Shown: piece by piece, positions 49,825 through 60,476 of the stretch
Layout: every line of letters starts with the position of its first letter
Numbering within the stretch: position 1 is the stretch's first letter
Origin: Methanomassiliicoccaceae archaeon UBA472
GTDB lineage: Archaea; Thermoplasmatota; Thermoplasmata; Methanomassiliicoccales; UBA472
Assembly (NCBI GenBank): GCA_002497075.1
Contig: DAML01000015.1
Span: forward strand, 68,452 to 132,451
Reading direction: 5' to 3'
Length of the DNA stretch: 64,000 nucleotides
The notes under the pieces: model-generated
The model's input: the letters and a program-made list of their open reading frames with translations, nothing else
Told to the model about the DNA's origin: nothing
Database searches by the model: none
Program-made: the position numbers and the translations under genes

Positions 49825-50612
49825 TCGTCGGCTATCTCCTCCGGGGCGCCGGCGAACTTGACCAGGGCGTAAGCTTCCACGAAGTGCAGTTTTCCCGGAA
49901 CGACCACAGCGTGCAGCGGCGGCCCCATGTCCTCGTCCAGCATCTTCGACGGATAGCCGGCCGAAACCTTCTCCGTGCGGGAGCCGACGCGTGCGGCGGC
50001 GCAGATGATGGTGCTCTCGGTGATCATCCCCAGGCCCTTGGCCTTCTCCGCGTCGATCAGCCACTTCACCGCCTGGTTGGCGGTCATGTAACGGCCCTCC
50101 TCCTCACGAATGTCTAGTAGCACCAAAGTATGCAGTCCGCGGGACCAGTTCTCGTAGATGTTCTCGAACGGTGAGAGCGGGGTATAGCCAGGTTCCGGGA
50201 ACGGTATCGTCACGGCGCGGCCGAACTTGTAAGGCTGCAAACCGAGCGCCGAGGCGCAGGCGGTGAATATGGAAACTCCGTAAAGAACGGTCGTCTGTAT
50301 CCCCTCTTCCATCGCCCTTATCTTTAGGTCCACGTGCGTGGTGGCGGCCATGGTGTCCCCGGCCGTCACGAAGGCCACCTTTCCCATCTTGGCCGCCTCG
50401 ATGACCGTCTCCTCCTCCTCGACCTCCCTGCGTTTCAAACGCACGATGCTCTTGCCGATGACCTTCTCCAGATCGTCCGGCGTGGAGTCGATGAGCTTCG
50501 ACGTGTAGAACTCCCCGAACACCTGGTCGCACTCCTTGAGCGCGCGGACGGTCCTGGCGCTCAGATCGTCCACTCCTCCCAGCCCTAAACCAACAAATAT
50601 CAATTCTCCCAT
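49812..50612 (-). CDS. dph5: Diphthine synthase
   Basis: 266 residues. SAM-dependent methylase fold: MGELIFVGLGLGG start, GKVAFVTAGDTMAATTHVD, VLYGVSIFTACASALGLQ, FGRAVTIPFPEPGYTP and LVLLDIREEEGRYMT. It methylates the modified histidine of elongation factor 2 on the way to diphthamide. It overlaps the FtsZ-like gene tail to tail by 13 bp, and its ATG faces trm5. Confidence 0.95.
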   Translation of the reverse strand: MGELIFVGLGLGGVDDLSARTVRALKECDQVFGEFYTSKLIDSTPDDLEKVIGKSIVRLKRREVEEEETVIEAAKMGKVAFVTAGDTMAATTHVDLKIRAMEEGIQTTVLYGVSIFTACASALGLQPYKFGRAVTIPFPEPGYTPLSPFENIYENWSRGLHTLVLLDIREEEGRYMTANQAVKWLIDAEKAKGLGMITESTIICAAARVGSRTEKVSAGYPSKMLDEDMGPPLHAVVVPGKLHFVEAYALVKFAGAPEEIADDQNL

Positions 50613-50621
50613 GGCAACACC

Positions 50622-51632
50622 GTGCGTTCCCTTTGCGTCAGGGTCCGAAAGGGGGAAGGAGAGTCCGTCCGTAAAAAGCTTTTAGAGGACGGGCTGCTCG
50701 ACCAGTCGCTGTACGTCGACAAGGACCAGGACTTCCTCTACCTGCCGGTCCTAGCCTCTCCGGAGGACCTTCCGACCGAGGAGCGGGAGTTCAAGGAACG
50801 CGAACGCGAGGAGCGCGACTACAAATCACTGGCCAAGGTGCCCGATAGGTTACGGCAGTTACTGCCGACGGCCTTCGACACCCTTGGCGATATAGCGGTG
50901 ATAAGATTGCCGGACGAGCTCCTCCCGTACTCCGGGGAGGTCGGCGAGGCGCTGATGACCGCCTTCCCGCGCCTGCGCTCGGTGTTCCTGGACCACGGCG
51001 TGGTCGGGGAGTTCCGCGTGCTGGACCTGGAGATGATCGCCGGTGCGGACGTGAGCGGGACGATGCATACCGAGTACGGGCTGCGCTTCAAGGTCGATCC
51101 CCGCAAGGCTTACTTCAACCCCCGCCTTTCGAACGAGCGGAGACGGATCGCGTCATTGGTCAGGGACGGCGAGACGGTGGTGGACATGTTCTCCGGGGTC
51201 GGTCCGTTCGCCATCATGATCGCCAAGCTCTCCCGTCCCCACGTCGTTTACGCCATCGACCTGAACCCGGAGGCGGTTCAGCTGATGCGGGAGAACGTCG
51301 AGCTTAACAAGGTGAGAGGCGTCGTGCCGCTGGAAGGCGACGCCCGGCAGTGGGTGTTCGACCTGCCCTGCGCCGACCGGGTCATCATGAACCTGCCGCA
51401 CTCGGCCCTCGACTTCTTCGCCGACGCTCTCACCCGCCTGAAGCTGGGAGGGGTGATGCACCTCTACCACATATGCGACCGGAACGACTTCCCGCAGGTG
51501 CTGGAGGACCTCAAGCAGAGAGCGTTCGGGATGGGCGTGCAGATCGAGGTGATGAGGAGCGAGGAGCTGAAGACGTACTCGCCGTCGTCATCCGTCTACT
51601 CGGCCGACCTACTTCTGGTCGGCTGGCTTTAA
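50622..51632 (+). CDS. trm5: tRNA (guanine37-N1)-methyltransferase Trm5
   Basis: 336 residues from GTG 50622. N-terminal D1 domain (1-70), D2 RNA-recognition part (DYKSLAKVPDRLRQLLP..AFDTLGDIAVIRLP), then the class I methyltransferase core: YFNPRLSNERRRIASLV, DMFSGVGPFAI (SAM loop), VYAIDLNPEAV and NLPHSALDFF (NxPY-like catalytic motif with H in place of the last aromatic residue). It makes m1G37, which guards against frameshifting, and archaeal forms can also start wyosine synthesis. Divergent from dph5, convergent with dut (24-bp overlap). Confidence 0.93.
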   Translation: MRSLCVRVRKGEGESVRKKLLEDGLLDQSLYVDKDQDFLYLPVLASPEDLPTEEREFKEREREERDYKSLAKVPDRLRQLLPTAFDTLGDIAVIRLPDELLPYSGEVGEALMTAFPRLRSVFLDHGVVGEFRVLDLEMIAGADVSGTMHTEYGLRFKVDPRKAYFNPRLSNERRRIASLVRDGETVVDMFSGVGPFAIMIAKLSRPHVVYAIDLNPEAVQLMRENVELNKVRGVVPLEGDARQWVFDLPCADRVIMNLPHSALDFFADALTRLKLGGVMHLYHICDRNDFPQVLEDLKQRAFGMGVQIEVMRSEELKTYSPSSSVYSADLLLVGWL

Positions 51633-52097
51633 AGTTATTCCCTTCTGCCCCTGATAGTTACCGGAACGCTTGGCGTACGTTCTTTCCACGGGAGAACGCA
51701 TGTGCTCCAGGACCATCTGCACCATGCGGCTGCCGATAGGCAGTTCCACTGGCACGGACGACGCGTTGAATCCGCTGAACGTCAGCGTGCCGTGGAAGCC
51801 GGCGTCTATCTTCCCCAGCCCCATCAGCAATCCCTTCCTGAGCCAAGATGTCCTGGTCCATAATTGCGCCGCCAGATCGTCCGGAAGCTCCACCCTTTCC
51901 ACGGTGGATATGAAGAACAGCTTCCCTGGAGGAATGATGAACGTTCCCGAGGTAACGCTCTCCCCGCCCTCCAGGCGCGCCTCGGCCACCCGCAGGTCGT
52001 AGCCGTTCGGCGTCAGCCCCTCTAAATTGAAATCGGTTATCACCAGCGAGCCGTCCTTCATTCGCGATTCGATCTCGTGGTCGGGGACCAGGCACAT
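51609..52097 (-). CDS. dut: dUTP diphosphatase, archaeal type of the dCTP-deaminase family
   Basis: 162 residues. Family marks are TPNGYDLRVAEARL, AAQLWTRTSWLRKGL and KIDAGFHGTLTFSGFN, with the C-terminal cap YQGQKG. In dCTP deaminase the motif after PGW/FxG holds a glutamate (LE) that activates water for deamination; here that position is serine (GTLTFSG). The serine and arginine of the RTSWLR loop remain. Loss of the glutamate fits the archaeal dUTPase subfamily, which hydrolyses dUTP to dUMP instead of deaminating dCTP. Ends in TAG inside trm5. Confidence 0.8.
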   Translation of the reverse strand: MCLVPDHEIESRMKDGSLVITDFNLEGLTPNGYDLRVAEARLEGGESVTSGTFIIPPGKLFFISTVERVELPDDLAAQLWTRTSWLRKGLLMGLGKIDAGFHGTLTFSGFNASSVPVELPIGSRMVQMVLEHMRSPVERTYAKRSGNYQGQKGITLKPADQK

Positions 52098-52180
52098 GCT
52101 CTCCCCTATCGCCTCGCAACAGTTAGAATTTGCGATAACCTGAAGAAATTATTAACAATAGTACCATCATCACGCGTTCA

Positions 52181-53683
52181 GTGGCAGGTTCCAACGGTCT
52201 CAGGAAAGGTGATATTGACTCCTCTTCCAGGCCCGCCCTCGTCATGCCGCCGGGGGAGAAGGCCGCCCTTTTCTATCACCGCCTGGACGATGTCTTCGGC
52301 GTGGTCACGGACCTTCTGAAGGACAGTATCCGGCAGGGGGAGATGTGCGCTTTCATGTTCCGTTCGCCCCTGGCGACCTTGAAGGAGCAGCTCAGGGACA
52401 GGGGATTGGACCTTGACGAACAACCCTCCATCGTACTGGTGCCCATCCACAAAGCGCCGTTGGACAGATACTCCCGCTCCAGCATCGGCGAGCAGATGCG
52501 GACCTTCGTGCAGCAGGCCAAGGGGTTGGGATATACCAGTGCCAGGCTGATTTTGAACGTTCCGGAGGAACTGTCCGCGCAGGTGCCGTCAGAGAGCGCG
52601 TGGTTAGAACTGGACAAGGTACGCGAAGAGTTAGGCATGACCGTGGTTTGCCTGTACGACATGACCGCGCTGTCGCCGGGTTTCCTCCTCAGATCCCTGT
52701 CCTCCTATCCCAATGTGATCATCGACGGCGCGCTGTGCCGCAACTTCTACTACGTGCCAAACATGGCCCTCCCGCAGAGGGACGCCTACAGCGATCTCTA
52801 CGAGCAATTGGAGAACATCAGGGAGGAGCGGGACATCCGGCAGAAAGAGGGTCGGGAGCGCTCCAAACTGATGGATATGAACCGCGAGCTGCAGGAGGAG
52901 ATGGTGCAGCGGCGAATGGTGGAGTTCGCGCTGCTGCGAGCGGAGAACAACCTTCGGACGATGCTGAACGCCATGTCCGACATGGTGTTCATGGTCGACC
53001 GCGACCTGCGGGTGACCAACGGGAACGAGACCTTCATCAGGTATCTGGAGACGAGGGGGTTCGACACCTCCTACGAGGGAAGGTTCGTCTACGACATGTT
53101 CCCCGAAGCGCCCCTGGAAGGCAAAAAACTGTTCGAGGAGGTCTTCCATTACGGCTATCCCACGATGATCGAGGAGTCCTATCACATGGATGGGGAGCTC
53201 CGGGATGCGGAGGTCCGCCTGGTGCCGGTGAAGGTGGGTATCCAGGTCGACCGGGTCGTGGTCATCGTCCATCCTAAGGCTGCCACCGCCCAGGATATGG
53301 AAGAAATGTGGGAGAAGGCCAAGGTGCTTAAGGAGGAGTACGCGGACCCCACGGGACCGGCGGCCGGGGCCATGGAGTTCTGCCCGCACCCAGTGCTGGT
53401 CACCGATCGGGAGGGGAAACTGTACCGCGTGAATTCGGCCCTTGGCCGTGAGCTGGGATGCTCCGCGGAGGAGGTCTTGGCCATGGGCAGCGCCTACCGG
53501 TTCCTGGGGCCACAGAAGGACGAGAATGGTCAGGTCCGGCGGATCGACGCTAATGGCCAGATATCCATCCCCAGCATCCTCACCCGCAAGGACGGCTCCA
53601 CGCACAAGGTGATATGCTACGTCGTTTACGCCAGTGAGGGAGCCGAACCTCGAACGATGACGGTCATACATTGCGGACGTTGA
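52181..53683 (+). CDS. MEDS-domain sensor with two PAS domains, no kinase domain
   Basis: 500 residues from a GTG start. A MEDS (DcmR-type sensory) domain comes first (about 20-190: EKAALFYHRLDDVFGVVTDLLK, then FVQQAKGLGYTSARLI, and VVCLYDMTAL). A coiled coil (about 200-250, rich in Glu and Arg) leads to PAS 1 (about 255-370, LNAMSDMVFMVDRDLRVTN) and PAS 2 (about 395-498, CPHPVLVTDREGKLYRVN). No histidine kinase, HTH or cyclase domain follows, so output must be by protein contact. MEDS domains bind hydrocarbon-derived or small ligands in known cases. A TATA-like AAATTATTAAC lies about 30 bp upstream. Confidence 0.83.
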   Translation: MAGSNGLRKGDIDSSSRPALVMPPGEKAALFYHRLDDVFGVVTDLLKDSIRQGEMCAFMFRSPLATLKEQLRDRGLDLDEQPSIVLVPIHKAPLDRYSRSSIGEQMRTFVQQAKGLGYTSARLILNVPEELSAQVPSESAWLELDKVREELGMTVVCLYDMTALSPGFLLRSLSSYPNVIIDGALCRNFYYVPNMALPQRDAYSDLYEQLENIREERDIRQKEGRERSKLMDMNRELQEEMVQRRMVEFALLRAENNLRTMLNAMSDMVFMVDRDLRVTNGNETFIRYLETRGFDTSYEGRFVYDMFPEAPLEGKKLFEEVFHYGYPTMIEESYHMDGELRDAEVRLVPVKVGIQVDRVVVIVHPKAATAQDMEEMWEKAKVLKEEYADPTGPAAGAMEFCPHPVLVTDREGKLYRVNSALGRELGCSAEEVLAMGSAYRFLGPQKDENGQVRRIDANGQISIPSILTRKDGSTHKVICYVVYASEGAEPRTMTVIHCGR

Positions 53684-53731
53684 GTCGAATGGCAAATCTG
53701 TTTTATCCTTTGGTCGCCATCATGGTCCAAG

Positions 53732-54181
53732 ATGGACCACATCGTCTACCTGGACAAGCCCGCCGGCGCTTTGGAAGCGATGCGCCATGGCAAGAAGACC
53801 ATGGTCGGCCGCGCCTTCAACGGCCGCCGCTCGCCCTACGGTAAGGTAAGGCCAGGCGATATGCTGTATTTCACGGAGAACGACGGCAAGCAGATCATCT
53901 ACGGCCGGGGGAAAGTGACCGTGGCATACGACTCGCCCAAGCTAACCCACGATGACAGCGTGGCCATGCTGGAAAAGCACCGCCGCGCGCTCTGGCTGTC
54001 CGAAGCGCAGTTCCTGAGGATGGCCGGAAAACGGTACCTGGTGCTGGTGACCGTGGACGGATTCCAGGAGGTCCCCCATTTCCGCTTCAGCCGCCGAGAC
54101 TTCCACACCCTGGACGACTGGATATTGGTCGACGACGTCGAAAAGGCGCGCGATGCTGATCCCGAATGGGACACGAAGTAA
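53732..54181 (+). CDS. PUA-like/ASCH-type protein of unknown function
   Basis: 149 residues. The pattern of N-terminal strand HIVYLDKPAGALEAMRHGKKTMVGRAF, GKVRPGDMLYFTENDGKQIIYGRGKV, and later LVLVTVDGFQEVP recalls ASCH/PUA-like RNA-binding barrels, which have the GDxL and GxGKV strand pair. The assignment is structural impression only; substrate unknown. TTTTATCC about 28 bp before the ATG would make the message leaderless. Followed at 22 bp by a small membrane protein. Confidence 0.6.
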   Translation: MDHIVYLDKPAGALEAMRHGKKTMVGRAFNGRRSPYGKVRPGDMLYFTENDGKQIIYGRGKVTVAYDSPKLTHDDSVAMLEKHRRALWLSEAQFLRMAGKRYLVLVTVDGFQEVPHFRFSRRDFHTLDDWILVDDVEKARDADPEWDTK

Positions 54182-54203
54182 GTTCCGGTGGAGAGAATGG
54201 ACC

Positions 54204-54590
54204 ATGGACACATTGGCCGCCCTCAGCGTGTTCCTCGGCGCCTTCGCCGCTCTTCTCCTTCTCACCATGAGGATTTTCCCGAGGAGGTGGGCCAGGATGT
54301 TCGCCGACGCCGGACGGGAACGGGGTCGTCCGCTCTGGGCCTGGGCGGCGATCGCCCTTTCGATCGCCGGTATCGTTCTGTTCTGGTACCTGCATTTCCT
54401 CGGTAGCGTAGGCCTCTCGCTGGCCATGGCCGTGCTGGGCACGTTCCTTTTAGGGCGCACCGTTCAAGCGCTGATCGCCAAGAACGGTCTGCGCGACAAC
54501 GCCCAGGTGATGATGCGGGGGAAGATCGGAGCAGCTTTCCTCCCTTATACCGTCGCCAGCATCGCCCTGGTCGTGCTCGGGCTGCTCTAG
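54204..54590 (+). CDS. Small four-helix membrane protein
   Basis: 128 residues from ATG 54204 with GGTGGAGAG upstream. Helices at about 4-22, 44-60, 64-84 and 108-128; a basic loop (RRWARMFADAGRERGR) follows the first. No family recognised. Its TAG stop shares the CTAG at 54587-54590 with the TAG of the convergent ABC permease. Confidence 0.65.
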   Translation: MDTLAALSVFLGAFAALLLLTMRIFPRRWARMFADAGRERGRPLWAWAAIALSIAGIVLFWYLHFLGSVGLSLAMAVLGTFLLGRTVQALIAKNGLRDNAQVMMRGKIGAAFLPYTVASIALVVLGLL

Positions 54591-55381
54591 AACATGTCCA
54601 GGGAACCGCGCTTCAGGGCCTGTTTTTCAAAGAAGTTGAACAGGGCGTAGGCCATCACGAAGAACAGGACGCCCAATGCTAGCATCAGCGTCACCAGGAA
54701 CGACACGTCGGCCAGTCCGGCCCCGGCCGCCACGTCCCGGACGGCCTGAACCCCGTAGGTGAGCGGGAATACGTACGAGGCGGGCTGCAGCCATCCCGGC
54801 AGATAAGATATCGGGAAGTTGACGCCGCAGAGGAGCAGCCCCAGGTAGAGCACCATCGATCCGAGTATCATGGACGAGCGCAGGTATACGCCGACGCTGC
54901 CGATGACCATTCCAAAACCGACCATGGCGAAGCAGGTGGCTAAAAGCACCGCAGCCAGGGCGATGAAGTTCGCCCCGGATAGGTCGACGCCGAAGAAGAG
55001 CGAGGAGAACGCCAGCGACACCGTGACGGTGAACAGGCCGATGATCGACTGGTATGCCCCTTTTCCCAGGAACACGTAGAACATGCGCGTCGGCGTGGAC
55101 ATGATAGTGGCCATGGTCCCGATGTGCTTCTCGGCCCCGGCGGACATGGTGACGCCGTAAACAGCGGAATAGGTCAGCGCCGAAACGGCGTTTCCCAATG
55201 CCACGTAAGCGGGGGTCGCTCCCGGGTCCCCGGCGAAATCGCTGACCAGCACGAAGAACCACATCTGGAAGAGCGCCGTGGAAAGTATCTGGATCAGCCA
55301 CAGCCCCGGACCGACGATCGCGAACTGAGAGCGCAGCGCCACCAGGGCCGATGCCTTTACCCCAAGCACATCCCTCAGCAT
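54587..55381 (-). CDS. ABC-2 type transporter permease (second subunit)
   Basis: 264 residues, six hydrophobic segments, ABC-2 fold. The first soluble stretch is MLRDVLGVKASALVALRSQ; GVNFPISYLPGWLQPASYVFPLTYGVQAVRD is the typical loop of drug or polysaccharide exporters (positions about 195-225). It lies one base after the previous permease stop; with that gene and the ATPase it forms a three-gene exporter. Substrate not determinable. Ends in TAG. Confidence 0.86.
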   Translation of the reverse strand: MLRDVLGVKASALVALRSQFAIVGPGLWLIQILSTALFQMWFFVLVSDFAGDPGATPAYVALGNAVSALTYSAVYGVTMSAGAEKHIGTMATIMSTPTRMFYVFLGKGAYQSIIGLFTVTVSLAFSSLFFGVDLSGANFIALAAVLLATCFAMVGFGMVIGSVGVYLRSSMILGSMVLYLGLLLCGVNFPISYLPGWLQPASYVFPLTYGVQAVRDVAAGAGLADVSFLVTLMLALGVLFFVMAYALFNFFEKQALKRGSLDMF

Positions 55382-55382
55382 G

Positions 55383-56168
55383 TCAGTACCTCACCAGCGT
55401 TCCGTTCACCTTGGCTCTCCTTTCCAGGTGGGTGAATAGCCAGAGGGATAGCAGCAGGAAGGCCACGGTCGTAAGGACGGTCAAACCCAGGGCGCCGTAG
55501 TACCCGATGCCCAGCGAGTCGTAACCGGAGAGGGTGGCGATCTTGAGGGCCTCGGCGCCCCAGGTCGCCGGGATGACGTATGATAGCGGTCGGGACCACT
55601 CCGGAAGTATGATCAGCGGGAACACCGCGCCCGACAGCACGTAGATCGGGAACTCCAGTATCTGGAAGAAGGCGGACGACGCCCGGGTCACCACGTAGAA
55701 CGCCCCGAATACCATTCCCAGAACGGAGAGCGAAAGCAGCGTTACCGCCAGCGCGACCACGAAACCCACCGGGTTCTGCACGGTCACATCGATGCCGAAG
55801 GCGAACTGGGCGACAAGGAACACCGCCAGGGCGTTCAGCAACCCCAGGAAGGAGTTCCACAGGCAGCGGCCGAAGACGACGGACGATAGGGGCGCGGGAG
55901 TGACCATGATGGCCTCCAGCGTCCCGTTCATCCTGTCGTAACCGATGGACCAGCTGCTGCTGTGTATGGTGTTCCCCCACATCCCCAGGACGCCGCCGCC
56001 CAGGACGGCGTACAGCAGCAGGTCCCCGCCGGCGTGGCGAAAGAGGAAAAGGGTGACCGTTGTAAAGATGAACGGGGCGATGATGCTGGGTATGATCCAT
56101 TGCGGGTCGACGAAGAAATGTATCGATTGCTGCTTCAGGGCGGCCTTCATGGCCCGCAGGTCGATCAT
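55383..56168 (-). CDS. ABC-2 type transporter permease (first subunit)
   Basis: 261 residues with six hydrophobic segments. MNGTLEAIMVTPAPLSSVVFGR is the cytoplasmic loop of ABC-2 permeases, and VFPLIILPEWSRPLSYVIPATWGAEALK the C-terminal signature. It begins four bases inside the ATPase gene. Pairs with the following permease as a heterodimeric pore. Confidence 0.86.
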   Translation of the reverse strand: MIDLRAMKAALKQQSIHFFVDPQWIIPSIIAPFIFTTVTLFLFRHAGGDLLLYAVLGGGVLGMWGNTIHSSSWSIGYDRMNGTLEAIMVTPAPLSSVVFGRCLWNSFLGLLNALAVFLVAQFAFGIDVTVQNPVGFVVALAVTLLSLSVLGMVFGAFYVVTRASSAFFQILEFPIYVLSGAVFPLIILPEWSRPLSYVIPATWGAEALKIATLSGYDSLGIGYYGALGLTVLTTVAFLLLSLWLFTHLERRAKVNGTLVRY

Positions 56169-57145
56169 TTCGCGTTCACCATCTTGATGTAGGCGTCCTC
56201 CAACGTAGGCTGGTCCACCCTTATGCTGATGACCTTGCGGTTCTCCAGCAACGCGGCCACGGTGGGGATCAGCGCCGGGGCGTCGTCCACGACGATACGG
56301 GCGAGCTGCCGGCCCTCCAGGAACTCCACGGACACCGCGGAGACGCCCGGCAGATCGGCCAGTTCCTTCTTCTGCGCCTCTCCCAGTTCCCGGGCCTCGA
56401 TCTCGATTATCGAATCGTTGCGCACCGACTCCTTCATGGAGTACGGCGAACCCATCGCCCGTATCCTTCCGTCGGATATTATGGCCAGACGGTCGCAGAG
56501 CTCGTCCGCCTCGAACATGTAATGGGTGGTCAGCAGTATCGTCATTCCCTTCTCCGAGAGGCGCCTGATCAGCGCCCGGGTCTCCCGGGATATCTCCGGA
56601 TCAAGTCCGAGCGTAGGCTCGTCCAGGAAAAGGACCTCCGGGTCGTTGACCAAACCGCGCGCTAAATGCAGACGCTGCTTCATTCCCCGGGAGTATTCCT
56701 CCACCCGGATGTCGGCCGCTTCGGTTAGGCCGACCAGTTCCAGCAGGTCCCCGATCTTTTTCTTCTTGGCCTCCCGCGGCACCCTGTACATGTCCGAGAA
56801 AAATTCCAGGTTCTGTCGTCCGGTGAGGCGGAAGTAGAGGCCGCGCTCCCCGCCGGAGACCAGATTGATGCGCGGCCTCAGCTTTACAGACCCGCTCACC
56901 ACGTCCAGGCCGAGCACGGTGGCGCTGCCTGAAGTGGGAATGAGCAGCGTGCTCAGCATCTTTATCGTGGTGGTCTTGCCGGCTCCGTTCGGACCTAGAA
57001 GGCCGAATATCTCGCCGCGGTGAACGTCGAATGACACGCGGTCCACGGCCAGCTTCTCCCTCCCGCCGTCGCCGAAGAGCCTGGCCGCTGCCGGGTAGAC
57101 CTTGGTGAGGTCCTTCACCTCGATGACCGTCTCACCGCCGTTCAT
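56165..57145 (-). CDS. ABC transporter ATP-binding protein
   Basis: 326 residues. Walker A GPNGAGKTTTIK, Q-loop near NLVSGGERGLYFRLTGRQ, signature EYSRGMKQRLHLARGL (SRGMK in place of the usual LSGGQ, common in DrrA-type exporters), Walker B LFLDEPTLGLDP, H-loop TTHYM. A C-terminal domain of about 90 residues follows, as in daunorubicin-exporter ATPases. First gene of the exporter operon. Confidence 0.92.
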   Translation of the reverse strand: MNGGETVIEVKDLTKVYPAAARLFGDGGREKLAVDRVSFDVHRGEIFGLLGPNGAGKTTTIKMLSTLLIPTSGSATVLGLDVVSGSVKLRPRINLVSGGERGLYFRLTGRQNLEFFSDMYRVPREAKKKKIGDLLELVGLTEAADIRVEEYSRGMKQRLHLARGLVNDPEVLFLDEPTLGLDPEISRETRALIRRLSEKGMTILLTTHYMFEADELCDRLAIISDGRIRAMGSPYSMKESVRNDSIIEIEARELGEAQKKELADLPGVSAVSVEFLEGRQLARIVVDDAPALIPTVAALLENRKVISIRVDQPTLEDAYIKMVNAK

Positions 57146-57288
57146 GACGTAGCGGCAACGCCCTGCCGATTATAATGAGGTTACGCCGATGGTGATTCGG
57201 CATTCAGGTGAAACAAATTATAGGAATTACAGTTAATACTTACTTATTTTCCCATTAAAAGCGTCAAGTTGTCCAAGGAGCCTGAACG

Positions 57289-57471
57289 ATGACGGATAAA
57301 ATGACACTCGATGAAGCCAAGACCGCATTCGTAGGACAACGGTATTCAAGAGAGATCGCTATCCTAATCGAGAGGAGCGGATTCGGGTTCGGTATTTCCG
57401 CTGCCAATGGCAGGATTGCCATGATCTATAAGCCAGTGTCCTTCAGGAGCAGATCGGACCCCAAAGAGTGA
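57289..57471 (+). CDS. Small protein coupled to a PIN-like gene; antitoxin candidate
   Basis: 60 residues (MTDKMTLDEAKTAFVGQRYS ...). A helix-turn start followed by a strand pair (FGFGISAANGRIAMIYKP); no clear DNA-binding motif. AAGGAG precedes the ATG. The stop overlaps the GTG start of the next gene by four bases (GTGA), the classic arrangement of toxin-antitoxin pairs. Codon use is less biased than in neighbouring genes. Confidence 0.55.
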   Translation: MTDKMTLDEAKTAFVGQRYSREIAILIERSGFGFGISAANGRIAMIYKPVSFRSRSDPKE

Positions 57472-57764
57472 GCTTTTTGGCTCTCCATACGATTTTTCTC
57501 GACACTTGCGTTCTAATCGATAGCGCCACTCCAAACAGCTATGGTGAGGGTAGGGCCAGACAGTTGAGGCATCTGGTCAATGCTGGGCATACGTTCATGA
57601 CATCCATAACAGATCGTACTCATTTCGCATACGCCCTTACTTCGGGATGCGATCATTATGTCACATCGCAGGGTGAGACCCGAACCTTGGCCGTGCCTTC
57701 CGACCTTAATGAATCGACCGTGGTAATTACCCTAAACGATCCGGCTTCAGAACTGAGGCTCTGA
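57468..57764 (+). CDS. Short PIN-domain-like protein; toxin candidate
   Basis: 98 residues from GTG 57468. IFLDTCVLIDSATPNS resembles the first PIN strand with its metal-binding aspartate; DRTHFAYALTSGCDHYVTSQGE resembles the later motif with LTxGCDxxVTxD, but the last acidic residue is replaced by Q or E. PIN toxins usually have 120-140 residues; the central part with the conserved glutamate seems shortened. It could be a compact variant or a decaying toxin. Stop is 13 bp before the aconitase stop. Confidence 0.55.
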   Translation: MSFLALHTIFLDTCVLIDSATPNSYGEGRARQLRHLVNAGHTFMTSITDRTHFAYALTSGCDHYVTSQGETRTLAVPSDLNESTVVITLNDPASELRL

Positions 57765-57777
57765 AATTATCATCATT

Positions 57778-60375
<2,598 letters not shown>

Positions 60376-60476
60376 CGGTGCCATCTTTCTCAGATGGCAG
60401 TAAACGAACATGTCCTTAAAACATTGCAGGGGACGGGGGAAAGGATATTATGGCCTCACGGGCTTGACCCAATTGG

